Of a DNA stretch of 38,969 bases, positions 25,009 through 33,456 are shown in pieces. Origin of the DNA: Akkermansia muciniphila. Its GTDB lineage: Bacteria > Verrucomicrobiota > Verrucomicrobiia > Verrucomicrobiales > Verrucomicrobiaceae. The stretch spans positions 1 through 38,969 of the forward strand of contig CAMCWM010000029.1 in the NCBI GenBank assembly GCA_945882215.1. Direction: 5' to 3'. A program made the position numbers and the translations under genes. The notes beneath the pieces are model-generated. The model searched no databases, was not told the DNA's origin, and saw only the letters and a program-made list of their open reading frames with translations. The stretch's first letter is position 1. Every line of letters starts with the position of its first letter.

Positions 25009-25797
25009 TCACGCGAGACGACCGGTGATGTAGGACTCGGTCAGAGGATCGTTCGGGCGGTTGAAGATGGTCATCGTGTCGTCCTCCTCGATCAACTTGC
25101 CCTTGTAGAAGAACGCAGTGCGGTCGGCGATGCGCTTAGCCTGCTCCATGTTGTGGGTGACGATGACGAAGGTGTACTGGCCGCGCAGTTGCAGGATCAG
25201 CTCCTCGATGCGGGCGGTGGCGATGGGGTCGAGCGCAGCGCAGGGCTCATCCATCAGCAGGATGCGCGGCTGCAAGGCAATGGCACGTGCGATGCACAAA
25301 CGCTGCTGCTGGCCGCCGGAGAGGCCGGTGGCCATCTCATGCAGGCGGTCTTTAACCTCATCCCACAACGCGGCGGACTTGAGGCTGCGCTCGGCGGCTT
25401 CTTCGAGATCGTGGCGGTCCTTGATGCCGGCGACACGCAGGCCATAAACGGCATTTTCAAAGATGGAGCGCGGGAAGGGATTGTACTTCTGGAACACCAT
25501 GCCGACGTTGCGGCGTAGATTGATGACATCGACGTTCGGCGCGTAAAGATCGACTCCGTCGATCTTGATGCTGCCGCTGACGACACGAGCGGACTCGACG
25601 AGATCGTTGATGCGGTTGATGGAACGAATGAGCGTGCTTTTGCCACAGCCAGAGGGGCCGATGAGGGCCATCACGTCTTTGCTGTGCATGTTCAAATCGA
25701 CATCGAACAGCACCTGGTGGTCGCCATAGGCATAGTTGAACTTCTCCACCTGGATGAGCGGCTCTTCGGAGACTGGGGCTGGAGTTTCGGCGGCCAT
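25009..25797 (-). CDS. pstB: Phosphate ABC transporter ATP-binding protein (second copy)
   Basis: A 262-residue ABC ATPase that powers phosphate import by PstCA. Walker [10 protein letters not shown] is at residues 47-55, the signature LSGGQQQR precedes Walker B ILLMDEP, and the PstB-specific features [19 protein letters not shown] and [18 protein letters not shown] are present. It starts one base after the stop of the other pstB. The two differ at many positions, so this is an old duplication, not a recent one. No phoU follows. Confidence 0.95.
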   Translation of the reverse strand: MAAETPAPVSEEPLIQVEKFNYAYGDHQVLFDVDLNMHSKDVMALIGPSGCGKSTLIRSINRINDLVESARVVSGSIKIDGVDLYAPNVDVINLRRNVGMVFQKYNPFPRSIFENAVYGLRVAGIKDRHDLEEAAERSLKSAALWDEVKDRLHEMATGLSGGQQQRLCIARAIALQPRILLMDEPCAALDPIATARIEELILQLRGQYTFVIVTHNMEQAKRIADRTAFFYKGKLIEEDDTMTIFNRPNDPLTESYITGRLA

Positions 25798-25798
25798 G

Positions 25799-26587
25799 TC
25801 AACTGAAGGTGCCGCGGAGATAGGATTCCGTCAGCTTTTCGCGGGGATTGGTGAAGAGTTCCTCGGTGGGGGCGAACTCGACGAGCTTGCCAAGGTGAAG
25901 GAAGGCGGTGTAATCGGACACACGCACGGCCTGCTGCATGTTGTGCGTGACGATGACGATGGTATACTCTTGCGCGAGTTGATGCATCAGCTCCTCAATC
26001 TTCAGCGTCGAGATGGGATCAAGCGCGGAGCAGGGTTCGTCCATCAGCAGCACATCCGGCAGCGTGGCGATGGCGCGAGCAATGCACAGACGCTGCTGCT
26101 GGCCGCCGGAGAGCGCGAGGGCGTTGGCATTGAGGCGGTCTTTGAGCTCGTCCCACAACGCGGACTGGCGCAGCGAGCGCTCGACGGCTTCGTCGAGCAC
26201 GCTTTTGTTCTTCTCACCGTGGATGCGCAGGCCGTAGGCGACGTTCTCGTAGATGCTCTTGGGGAAGGGATTCGACTTCTGGAAGACCATGCCGACCTGC
26301 TTGCGCAACTGCGTGAGATCGACATCCGCATCGTGGATGTTTTTGCCTTTCACCAGCACCTCGCCCTTCGTGACGCGAGCACTGGGCACGCGGTCGTTCA
26401 TGCGGTTGATGCAGCGCAGCAGCGTGCTTTTGCCACAACCGGAGGGGCCGATGAGCGCGGTGACGCGGTGGTATTTGACCTTCAGGTTGATGTCGAAGAG
26501 CGCCGGACTCGTGCCGTAGCAAAAATCCATGTCACGCACCTGGACGACAGGCGGTGGCGTGGTTTTAGCGGTGGAATCAGCAGACAT
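25799..26587 (-). CDS. pstB: Phosphate ABC transporter ATP-binding protein (first copy)
   Basis: A 262-residue PstB with Walker A at 47-55 (GPSGCGKST), [21 protein letters not shown] and [18 protein letters not shown]. It has the same length as the adjacent copy, and the motifs align without gaps. It lies 15 bases after the pstA stop and one base before the second pstB. Two ATPases for one permease pair could form a heterodimer or serve alternative conditions. Confidence 0.95.
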   Translation of the reverse strand: MSADSTAKTTPPPVVQVRDMDFCYGTSPALFDINLKVKYHRVTALIGPSGCGKSTLLRCINRMNDRVPSARVTKGEVLVKGKNIHDADVDLTQLRKQVGMVFQKSNPFPKSIYENVAYGLRIHGEKNKSVLDEAVERSLRQSALWDELKDRLNANALALSGGQQQRLCIARAIATLPDVLLMDEPCSALDPISTLKIEELMHQLAQEYTIVIVTHNMQQAVRVSDYTAFLHLGKLVEFAPTEELFTNPREKLTESYLRGTFS

Positions 26588-26602
26588 GAGAGGAGAGGCT
26601 TT

Positions 26603-27784
26603 TTACCAACGATACTTGGCGCGCAGACGTTTGCGCAAGAGCACCGAACTGGCGGCCAAAGAAGCAACGAGAACGAGGAAGACGAAGACGGAGCCGTATT
26701 GCGCGCGCTCGGAGTATTCGTTCTGCGGGATCTTGGCGGCGAGGGTGTAGATGTGATACGGCAGCGCCTGGACTGACTCGGTGAAGATGCCGAGGAAACG
26801 CGACACGCTCTGTTCCCAATGCGCGAAGATGGATGCGTCCGCAGGCAGCGGTGGCAGGTCTTTTTGCCACGGCAGCTTGTCTTTGAAGGCCAGCGCGGCG
26901 GTGAACATGATGGGAGCCGTCTCACCGGCCGCACGAGCGATGCCGAGGATGCTGGAGGTCAAAATGCCGGGTGTGGCGAAAGGCAGCACGCTGTAACGAA
27001 TCGTCTGCCAGCGCGTGGCTCCCAGCGCCATGCTGGTTTCGCGGAATCCCTGCGGCACCGCTTGAAGGCACTGCTCGCTGGCGGTGATGATGACCGGCAG
27101 GATGACGAAGGCGAGTGTAAAGCCGCCGGACAACACGCAGGTGTCCCAACCTTCAAAGCTCAGCGTCGTAAAGCCGAGCGGAATGGCGAACACGGAGCGA
27201 TCCGCCGGCACATCGACAAACACCGGTGCGGTCAGAACGAAGGCACCGAGACCAAAGAGGCCGAACACGACCGAGGGAACGCCCGCGAGGTTCAAGATGG
27301 CGAGGCGCACCATTTCGAGGAACTTGCCATGCTTCGCATACTCACTCAGATAAATCGCGCAGGCGACGCCGAGGAACAACGCGACGCCGACACTGACGAT
27401 GACGAGCAGCGCGGTGCCGACAATCGGCCCCAGAATTCCACCACCGGAGTAGGCGATGGTTTTTTCGGAGCGGAAGTTGTCGCCGAGCTGCTTCTTGATG
27501 GCGTCGGCACCGTTCACGCCGGTCTCGTAATGGTTGCCCTGCTTGTCCTCGATGACGTGAAGCTGGGACGGCAGCTCGGTGAGGAACTGCGTGTTCACAA
27601 ACGGCCACTTCGACTGGAACGTGACGGGCGCACCTTTGATGAAGATGTGCAGCATGATCGCCAGAGTGATGATCACCACGATGTAGCTGCCCACGCGCAG
27701 GGCCCAGCGTGCGGCGGTCTCGCGCTTCTGAATGCCGGAGTTGTCGCCAGCGAAGGGATTTTCGGCGGTGGGGACGGGGTTCAT
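26603..27784 (-). CDS. pstA: Phosphate ABC transporter permease PstA
   Basis: A 393-residue inner-membrane permease. TM1 lies around residues 27-48. A periplasmic segment of about 65 residues follows (KWPFVNTQFLTELPSQLHV to SEKTIAYSGGG), longer than in E. coli PstA. The ABC permease core begins GGILGPIVGTALLV and contains GVPSVVFGLFGLGAFVL, and the coupling EAA loop is FRETSMALGATRWQTIRYSVLP. A C-terminal helix precedes a basic end (LRKRLRAKYRW). ATG 27784 overlaps the pstC stop by four bases (ATGA), fixing the start. Confidence 0.95.
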   Translation of the reverse strand: MNPVPTAENPFAGDNSGIQKRETAARWALRVGSYIVVIITLAIMLHIFIKGAPVTFQSKWPFVNTQFLTELPSQLHVIEDKQGNHYETGVNGADAIKKQLGDNFRSEKTIAYSGGGILGPIVGTALLVIVSVGVALFLGVACAIYLSEYAKHGKFLEMVRLAILNLAGVPSVVFGLFGLGAFVLTAPVFVDVPADRSVFAIPLGFTTLSFEGWDTCVLSGGFTLAFVILPVIITASEQCLQAVPQGFRETSMALGATRWQTIRYSVLPFATPGILTSSILGIARAAGETAPIMFTAALAFKDKLPWQKDLPPLPADASIFAHWEQSVSRFLGIFTESVQALPYHIYTLAAKIPQNEYSERAQYGSVFVFLVLVASLAASSVLLRKRLRAKYRW

Positions 27785-29718
27785 GCCTTGTGGGGTTCGA
27801 AGCGGCGGGCCACGGCACGGGCGCACCAGTTGACGAGCAGCGAAATGGCAAACAGCACGATGCCGACCATGAACAGCGCCTGCCAGTGTGAGCTGCCGCG
27901 TGACACTTCGCCGAGTTCCTGCGCGATGATGCCCGTGAGCGTGTGCGCCGGTTGGAAAATGACGCCGGGACCGGCGCTGAAGTCGGGAATGGCGATGCGG
28001 TTGCCCGCGACGAGCAACACGACCATCGTTTCACCAATCACACGCCCAAGACCGAGCAGGATGGCGGAGAGAATGCCGGAGATGCCGGCGGGAACGATGA
28101 CGCGGAAGACGGTTTGCAGTTTCGTGGCTCCGAGAGCGTCGGAGGCGTCGATGTAGGCACGCGGGACGTTGTTCAGCGCGTCTTCGGAGAGGCTGAACAT
28201 CGTGGGCACCGCCATGAAGGCGAGCAGGCAGCCGGCGTTGAACATGTTGAGACGTTCCTGGATCGGAAAGCCAGGCACCCATTGCAGCCAGCTCACTTCG
28301 CTGAAGTCCTTGATCAAATTGCCGACGAGCGAGATGCCGATGAAGCCGAGCACGACAGACGGTATGGCCTGGATGAACTCGATGATGGGCTTGATGATCT
28401 CCTTCTCGCGCTCGCTGGCGAACTGGTTTGTGTAGATCGCGGCGATGACGCTGATCGGCGTGGCAATGAGGATGGCGATGAGCGCGATGACAAGAGAACC
28501 GGTGAGCAGCGGCACGAAACCGAAGAAATCCTGCCAGGAGCTGTTCGTGATCCATTGGGAGCCGAAGAAGAACGCGGCGATGACACTGATCATCGAAACG
28601 GGCTTGTCCGAGCGCCATTGATCGAGTTGCAGCGCCGCATCGCGCATTTCCTGCACATGCACGGGCAGTTTGGCGCGCACATCGGCGAGCATTGTGGTGG
28701 CGGCGCTCGTTCCAGCTTCTTGTGGAAGTGAAGCGGAGGCTTTTTCGGCGGCTTTGACGTAGTTTTCGAGCTGCTCGCGCAATTCACCCGCGCGGGCGGT
28801 GAGTTCCTTCGTGCGTTCGTCGAGATTCACCGGTTCGGCGACGGAAGCCTCGGCTTCTTCGGTGAGACTGGCTTTTTCATCGGCATTCTTGGCCTTGGCG
28901 GCGGCTTCAAGGAGACGCTGGCGGTTGGTTTCGAGGACGTGGAACTCGTCGGCCTTCTCCTTGGTCTCCTGCGCGTGCTCCTTGAGTTCATCGAGCACTT
29001 CTTGAAGACCTTCAGGGGCTTCTTCGAATTCCTCCTGGGCGGTGACGAGCGCCTCGAATTTCGTGCGGGCTTCGTGATCTTTGGCGGTGAAGTCAGCGGC
29101 GAGGGTTTGGAGGAAGGGCGGGAGATCGGTGACTTCGGGCGTGAGGGCGGCGAACTCGGTCTGAAGCTGCTGTTTCTCCGCTGCGGTGAAGAGATCGGGG
29201 TAAACCAGCGAGGCAGCCGCTACGGCGGCGGCTTTTTGCTGTTCGCGGCGCAGGATGTCGAGTTTGTCAGCGGCAGGAGGCGGGGCTTGCTCCAGGGCTT
29301 GTTCGAGGGTTTCGCGCTGCTGCGTGGCTTTTTCCTCGGCCTGGTTTTTGAGGAGAAACGCGGCGTCACGGCGGTCGCGGGCGGTTTTGCCAAGGGTGTC
29401 GAGCGAACCGCTCACCGACTGACGCAGACTGCTGGAGAGCGACTGGTGCTCTTTGAGCGGTTTGTCGATGATGTCACAGAACTCAAGCCCGGCGCGGCGG
29501 TAGGTGACGAGTTCGTTGCGGTAGGTGGGCAGGAAGTCGATGCCCTCGCGCAGGAGGAAGAGCATGATGAGCACCAGCACGATGACGGCGGTGCTGGCGT
29601 TCAAGCCGAAGAAGTACTTGATGACCTGTTGAGGGTCCATCCCCAGCACGGTGCGCTTGCGGTTCCTGACGAGCAGGGTGCGCAACGGGGGCCGTGGGGG
29701 TGGCTCTGGACTGTCCAT
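27781..29718 (-). CDS. pstC: Phosphate ABC transporter permease PstC with a large coiled-coil insertion
   Basis: A 645-residue PstC, about twice the usual length. A Pro- and Arg-rich cytoplasmic start is followed by TM1 (about 41-57, ASTAVIVLVLIMLFLL). Residues about 62-375 form a highly charged, helix-forming stretch with no membrane segment, rich in Glu, Lys, Ala and Gln (LREQLENYVKAAEKA). The normal permease core starts near 384 (FFGSQWITNSSWQDFFGFVPLLTGSLV) and includes QAIPSVVLGFIGISLVG, the EAA loop YIDASDALGATKLQTVFRVIVP and GRVIGETMVVLLVAGN. By topology the insertion should be periplasmic. It is continuous with the same frame; I see no frameshift. It follows pstS by 96 bases. Confidence 0.95.
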   Translation of the reverse strand: MDSPEPPPRPPLRTLLVRNRKRTVLGMDPQQVIKYFFGLNASTAVIVLVLIMLFLLREGIDFLPTYRNELVTYRRAGLEFCDIIDKPLKEHQSLSSSLRQSVSGSLDTLGKTARDRRDAAFLLKNQAEEKATQQRETLEQALEQAPPPAADKLDILRREQQKAAAVAAASLVYPDLFTAAEKQQLQTEFAALTPEVTDLPPFLQTLAADFTAKDHEARTKFEALVTAQEEFEEAPEGLQEVLDELKEHAQETKEKADEFHVLETNRQRLLEAAAKAKNADEKASLTEEAEASVAEPVNLDERTKELTARAGELREQLENYVKAAEKASASLPQEAGTSAATTMLADVRAKLPVHVQEMRDAALQLDQWRSDKPVSMISVIAAFFFGSQWITNSSWQDFFGFVPLLTGSLVIALIAILIATPISVIAAIYTNQFASEREKEIIKPIIEFIQAIPSVVLGFIGISLVGNLIKDFSEVSWLQWVPGFPIQERLNMFNAGCLLAFMAVPTMFSLSEDALNNVPRAYIDASDALGATKLQTVFRVIVPAGISGILSAILLGLGRVIGETMVVLLVAGNRIAIPDFSAGPGVIFQPAHTLTGIIAQELGEVSRGSSHWQALFMVGIVLFAISLLVNWCARAVARRFEPHKA

Positions 29719-29745
29719 GCAGGTTATTTCAGCCCTCTAAACAAG

Positions 29746-29784
29746 AATCCGGCGAAGAGAAGCCATTTTCTCCATCGCCGGATT
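29746..29784. promoter_or_regulatory. Stem-loop between pstS and pstC
   Basis: A perfect 10-bp stem, AATCCGGCGA (29746-29755) with TCGCCGGATT (29775-29784), with a smaller inner stem GAGAA/TTCTC. It lies in the 96-base gap and lacks a strong T-run in the minus-strand direction. Such hairpins commonly protect the upstream pstS message or partly terminate, so that binding protein exceeds permease. Confidence 0.6.
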
Positions 29785-29814
29785 TTAAGAAGGGTCAACC
29801 AACGATTGTTTCAC

Positions 29815-30621
29815 TTAATTGACGAGCACGAAGCCTGCCTTGGTGATGATGGCGGCACCGGCGGGGCTGCGGCAGAAGTCGATGAACTCCTTGGTGGTGC
29901 CGGTGGGCTCGCCATTCGTGTAAAGGAAGGTGGGGCGGGCAAGAACGTAGCTCTTCACGGCGGCAGGGTTGGGCGAAGCGCCGTCGATGGAAACGACTTT
30001 GATGCCCTTGGAGCCTGAATAGGCATAACCGATGTACCCGATGCCGTTGGCGTTGGAGGCCACCTCGGAGACGATCTGCTCGTTGCCGGCCATTTTCTGG
30101 CTATTGGAGCCGTATTCGCGGCCTTTCATGGCCATGGTCATGAAGTCCTTGTAGGTGCCGGAGGAGGTGTTGCGGGTGTAAACGGAGATCGGGCCGGGGG
30201 TGCCGCCGACTTCGCTCCAGTCTTTGATGTCGCCGGCGAAGATCTGCATGATCTGCTTCTTTTTGAGGTCGGCGACGGGATTGTTCTTGTTCACCACGAC
30301 GGTGATCATGTCCCAGGCGATCTCGATCTCGTTGATGGCGATGCCCTTGCTGCGGCAGAGGGTGCGCTCGTCCGCCTTGATCTTGCGGGAGGACATGCCG
30401 ATCTCGGCGGTGCCAGCAGCGAGATTGGTGAAGGCGGTGGAGGAGCCTTCGGCAGCGATGTCGAAGCTGACTTTGCCACCTTGTTTCTTGAAGCCTTCGG
30501 CGAGGGAGGGGACGAGCTTGGCACCGAGCGTGTCGGAACCACGGATGCGGAGGGTGGTCTGGGCTTGGGAGGTCAAAGCCGAGGCGAGAGACAGTAGGAT
30601 GACGGTGATGGCGGTTTTCAT
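29815..30621 (-). CDS. pstS: Periplasmic phosphate-binding protein
   Basis: A 268-residue solute-binding protein with signal peptide MKTAITVILLSLASALTSQA. The mature start has TLRIRGSDTLGAKLVPSLAEGF and the phosphate loop AAEGSSTAFTNL; ISVYTRNTSSGTYKDFM supplies the second phosphate-binding arc. This is the short PstS/PtsS type. ATG 30621 is chosen for the signal peptide; the frame extends to 30666. It is the first gene of the pst operon, divergent from the porin, with several Pho-box-like pentamers upstream. Confidence 0.94.
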   Translation of the reverse strand: MKTAITVILLSLASALTSQAQTTLRIRGSDTLGAKLVPSLAEGFKKQGGKVSFDIAAEGSSTAFTNLAAGTAEIGMSSRKIKADERTLCRSKGIAINEIEIAWDMITVVVNKNNPVADLKKKQIMQIFAGDIKDWSEVGGTPGPISVYTRNTSSGTYKDFMTMAMKGREYGSNSQKMAGNEQIVSEVASNANGIGYIGYAYSGSKGIKVVSIDGASPNPAAVKSYVLARPTFLYTNGEPTGTTKEFIDFCRSPAGAAIITKAGFVLVN

Positions 30622-30931
30622 GGATGGATGAAGAAGGAAGGTATGCGCGAGAGGATTCGTATCCACTCGGTGGCGAGGGTGTCAGGATATTCACCTCGTG
30701 AAAGCGCCCAATTGTGACGAAACCGTCACCAAATGTCACAAGGGAGGTTGCGGATTGGCCGCCAACAAACGGGCCATGGCAGTGAAGCTGGCGCTTCTGT
30801 CACCCAGGACCACCCAAAACCCCCATTAAGTGACGGAAATGTCACACATCATGGTTGGCCAGATTGTGACGTTTTCGACTAAAGGCCGGTGTGCGGCGAA
30901 TGCCGCCACGAACTCGAGACACCTCATCCAT
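30622..30931. promoter_or_regulatory. Divergent pstS/porin control region with seven GTCAC/GTGAC pentamers
   Basis: The 310-base gap carries GTCAC or its complement at 30714, 30725, 30735, 30799, 30830, 30841 and 30866. Two pairs have the same arrangement, GTGAC-N6-GTCAC, at 30714-30729 and 30830-30845; a third partial pair begins at 30866. The pentamer is the core of the PhoB box (CTGTCAT-type direct repeats). The clusters sit on the pstS side and the porin side, as expected for shared phosphate-starvation control. The minus-strand hexamer GAATAT (30688-30693) may be the pstS -10. No gene is apparent in the gap. Confidence 0.55.
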
Positions 30932-32455
30932 ATGAAATTGATCCATCCTCACAGCGGCTTCTGGCGTGCTTTGACCACCATTCTGGCCTTCGCAACCGTC
31001 CTCCCTCCCACCCTGCCTTTGGCGGCCAGCCCGGCGATGGAGAAGTTGTTTTACATCCTGAAGCAGAAGGGCTCGATCACCGCCGATGAATACGATCTGC
31101 TTATTCAGACGATGAAGGATGAGGAGAAGGGAGCGCCGAAGGCCTCCACGCCTGCTCCAGCATTGGAAAAGCGCCTGACCCAGACGGAGTCGAAGGTCGA
31201 AAACCTGGAGTCCACCATCCTGAACACGAAAGGCCAGGTGGAGGAGCTCTCCCGCATCAGCGACAACACCTCCCCCTCCACGATGAGCAAGACGGACCTC
31301 GACGCCCTGCTCTCCGACAAGTGGTATGAGCGCATCAAGCTGCGCGGCTACATCCAGAACCGCTTCATCGGCCTCATCGGTGACGGAGACAATCCAGGCG
31401 TCGTTCAGCCGAACGATCCCTTCGTCAGCGACACTCAAAGCCTTGGCATTCGTCGCGGACGTCTCGTGCTCAGTGGTGATGTGACCGACCATCTCTACCT
31501 TTACCTGCAAACCGACTTCATGGCAGGCGTGGGCGGCGTGAACGCCCTGCAGGCGCGCGATGTGTATGCGGACGTGTCCCTCGACCCCGCCCGTGAGTTC
31601 CGCGTGCGCTTGGGTCTCTCGAAGGTGCCGTACGGCTTCTCGAACCTGCAATCCTCCCAGAATCGCTACGCACTGGAGCGCCCGGACGCCTTGAACTCCG
31701 CTGTCGAAGGCGAGCGCGACCTCGGTGCTTACTTCATCTGGGCTCCTTATCACATCCGCAACCGCTACAAGGATCTCGTGAAAGCTGGCCTGCGCGGTTC
31801 CGGAGACTATGGCGTGCTGAACGTGGGTGCTTACAGCGGCCAAGGCATCAACAATGCCGACCGCAATGGTGACCTGCACTACATCGCCCGCCTGGCCTAT
31901 CCGTTCGAGTTCGACAACGGCCAGATCCTCGAAGTCGGCGCCAGCTACTACACCGGCCGCTTTGTGCCGAACACGCCGGTTGCAATGGGCGCTCTTCCTG
32001 CTCCCACTGTCAACGGCGGCGGCGGTGTCCGCGACCGCCGCGTGGCGATCAATGCCATTCTCTATCCGCAACCCTTCGGCCTGGAAGCCGAGTGGACATG
32101 GGGTGAAGGGCCGCAGCTCAGCAACGATCTGACCACCATCAGCGCCCAGGCCCTGAGCGGTGGCTTTGTGCAGGCAGTCTACCGCCATGTCTTCGCCAAT
32201 CAGGCGGAGTTCATCCCGTTTGTCCGCTGGCAGCACTTTGATGGCGCGCGCAAATTCGCCACCAACGCGCCGAAAAACAATGTCGATGAAATCGCCGTCG
32301 GCTTCGAATACATCCCCTATCCCGAGTTGGAGCTGACGCTGATGTATGCGCACGGCTCGCGCACCAACACGACGGACAATCCCGCCGGTGCTGGCGCCCG
32401 TTACCGCGATGTGGATTACAGCTACCTCGGCATCCAGGCGCAGATCAATTTCTAA
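30932..32455 (+). CDS. Phosphate-selective porin (OprO/OprP-like) outer-membrane protein
   Basis: A 507-residue outer-membrane beta-barrel of the porin O/P family. Signal peptide about 1-33 (FWRALTTILAFATVLPPTLPLAA). Residues about 35-105 form a short helical region and coiled coil (LEKRLTQTESKVENLEST). The barrel starts near 125 (YERIKLRGYIQNRF) with SLGIRRGRLVLSGDV and FRVRLGLSKVPYGFSNLQSS, the family signature strands. The last residue is Phe, as required for barrel assembly. ATG 30932 is favoured over a GTG at 30830, which lies within the putative Pho box. Divergence from pstS supports phosphate passage, but family members also carry other anions. Confidence 0.92.
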   Translation: MKLIHPHSGFWRALTTILAFATVLPPTLPLAASPAMEKLFYILKQKGSITADEYDLLIQTMKDEEKGAPKASTPAPALEKRLTQTESKVENLESTILNTKGQVEELSRISDNTSPSTMSKTDLDALLSDKWYERIKLRGYIQNRFIGLIGDGDNPGVVQPNDPFVSDTQSLGIRRGRLVLSGDVTDHLYLYLQTDFMAGVGGVNALQARDVYADVSLDPAREFRVRLGLSKVPYGFSNLQSSQNRYALERPDALNSAVEGERDLGAYFIWAPYHIRNRYKDLVKAGLRGSGDYGVLNVGAYSGQGINNADRNGDLHYIARLAYPFEFDNGQILEVGASYYTGRFVPNTPVAMGALPAPTVNGGGGVRDRRVAINAILYPQPFGLEAEWTWGEGPQLSNDLTTISAQALSGGFVQAVYRHVFANQAEFIPFVRWQHFDGARKFATNAPKNNVDEIAVGFEYIPYPELELTLMYAHGSRTNTTDNPAGAGARYRDVDYSYLGIQAQINF

Positions 32456-32480
32456 CTTTGGTTGGTCAGTGTTGGATCAG

Positions 32481-32515
32481 GGCCGGGTGCATCGGGAGGT
32501 GCGCCCGGCCTTTTT
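32481..32515 (+). terminator. Rho-independent terminator after the porin gene
   Basis: A GC-rich stem, GGCCGGGTGCA (32481-32491) with TGCGCCCGGCC (32500-32510), has one T-G wobble position and an 8-base loop, followed by TTTTTG. It begins 25 bases after the stop. Confidence 0.88.
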
Positions 32516-32606
32516 GTTTCAGCGGGCGGCGAAGGTCGCATGCCGGGTTGATTTGCCGGAAGTTATCCGTTAGCCTCTGACCTCCGCACTCAACCCTGCG
32601 GTCTTC

Positions 32607-33434
32607 ATGGACACCACTCTCCAGCAGATTCTGTATGTCGCGGCGGCCATCGTCTTTGCCATCGCGTGCCGGTCGTTCGACAATCGTTTCGTCCAGAAGC
32701 TGGGCTGGCTCGCGCTGCTGGGAGCCTCGTATCTCATTGGTTATTACCTGACCGGAGGCCAGCATCTCGGAGGACTCGTCGGCCTGAGTTTCTGGTTCAT
32801 GCTGCCATGGCTGGAGATCATCTTCCGAGTGCGTCGGCTGCGCTTCCCGATCAAGAGCGAGGTCAAACACCGCTTCCCGCCCACGCGCGAGGTGTTCCCT
32901 GAACTCGGCGACCTCAGCAGCGAGGCGGACGATGCCGGCTTCACCGAAGTGGGCGACACCGGCTGGCAGTGGAGCCAGACGGATCACTTCATGCGCCTGT
33001 TCTACCATGAGGGAAAACGCACCCAGGCCGCCATCGCGCTCGCCTTGCAGGGCGACTTTGGATTTTCCTATGTCAGCCTCACCTCGCGGGCCAGCAGCGG
33101 CGTCACCTTCACGACGACGAACTATCCCTTCGCTGCCACGATGAAGCACTCGCCCAAACAGCGGCTGAACCGCTTCACGCACGCGGCCTCGTTCGAGGAT
33201 CTGCTGGAACGGCATGAGGCCTTCCTCCAACACGAGGGCATCCGACTCGAAGACCTCGCACTCCAGGACACCGAATTCCTGCATGCCTACATCGAGCGCG
33301 ACATGAGCGTGCAGATCGACCACAACATCACCGCCGGCGTCATCGAACCCACCGGCAACGGTGAGTTCCGCTACTCCTGGCGCGGCTGCGTCTTCCTCTA
33401 CTGGCAGGTGGTGAAGGACATGCTGCGGGTGTGA
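32607..33434 (+). CDS. Hypothetical membrane protein (275 aa)
   Basis: Two or three N-terminal membrane segments (about 7-22, 32-49 and 55-73) are followed by a soluble domain of about 200 residues with no motif I recognise. The soluble part starts with the basic IIFRVRRLRFPIKSEVKHRFPP and contains FGFSYVSLTSRASSGVTFTTTNYPF and several charged helices. The charged segment after the last helix suggests a cytoplasmic domain. It is convergent with the DUF6600 lipoprotein gene, 22 bases apart. No function is proposed. Confidence 0.75.
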   Translation: MDTTLQQILYVAAAIVFAIACRSFDNRFVQKLGWLALLGASYLIGYYLTGGQHLGGLVGLSFWFMLPWLEIIFRVRRLRFPIKSEVKHRFPPTREVFPELGDLSSEADDAGFTEVGDTGWQWSQTDHFMRLFYHEGKRTQAAIALALQGDFGFSYVSLTSRASSGVTFTTTNYPFAATMKHSPKQRLNRFTHAASFEDLLERHEAFLQHEGIRLEDLALQDTEFLHAYIERDMSVQIDHNITAGVIEPTGNGEFRYSWRGCVFLYWQVVKDMLRV

Positions 33435-33456
33435 TCCGCGCGAAAATTCACCAGGG

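Noticed and set aside
30830..30931. GTG 30830 as the porin start
   Set aside because: It would place the Pho-like motif inside the coding sequence and bury the signal peptide 34 residues in.
30842..32353. A 503-residue open frame on the minus strand opposite the porin gene
   Set aside because: The composition is that of a shadow frame (His/Val/Asp-rich), while the plus strand has signal peptide, barrel strands and terminal Phe.
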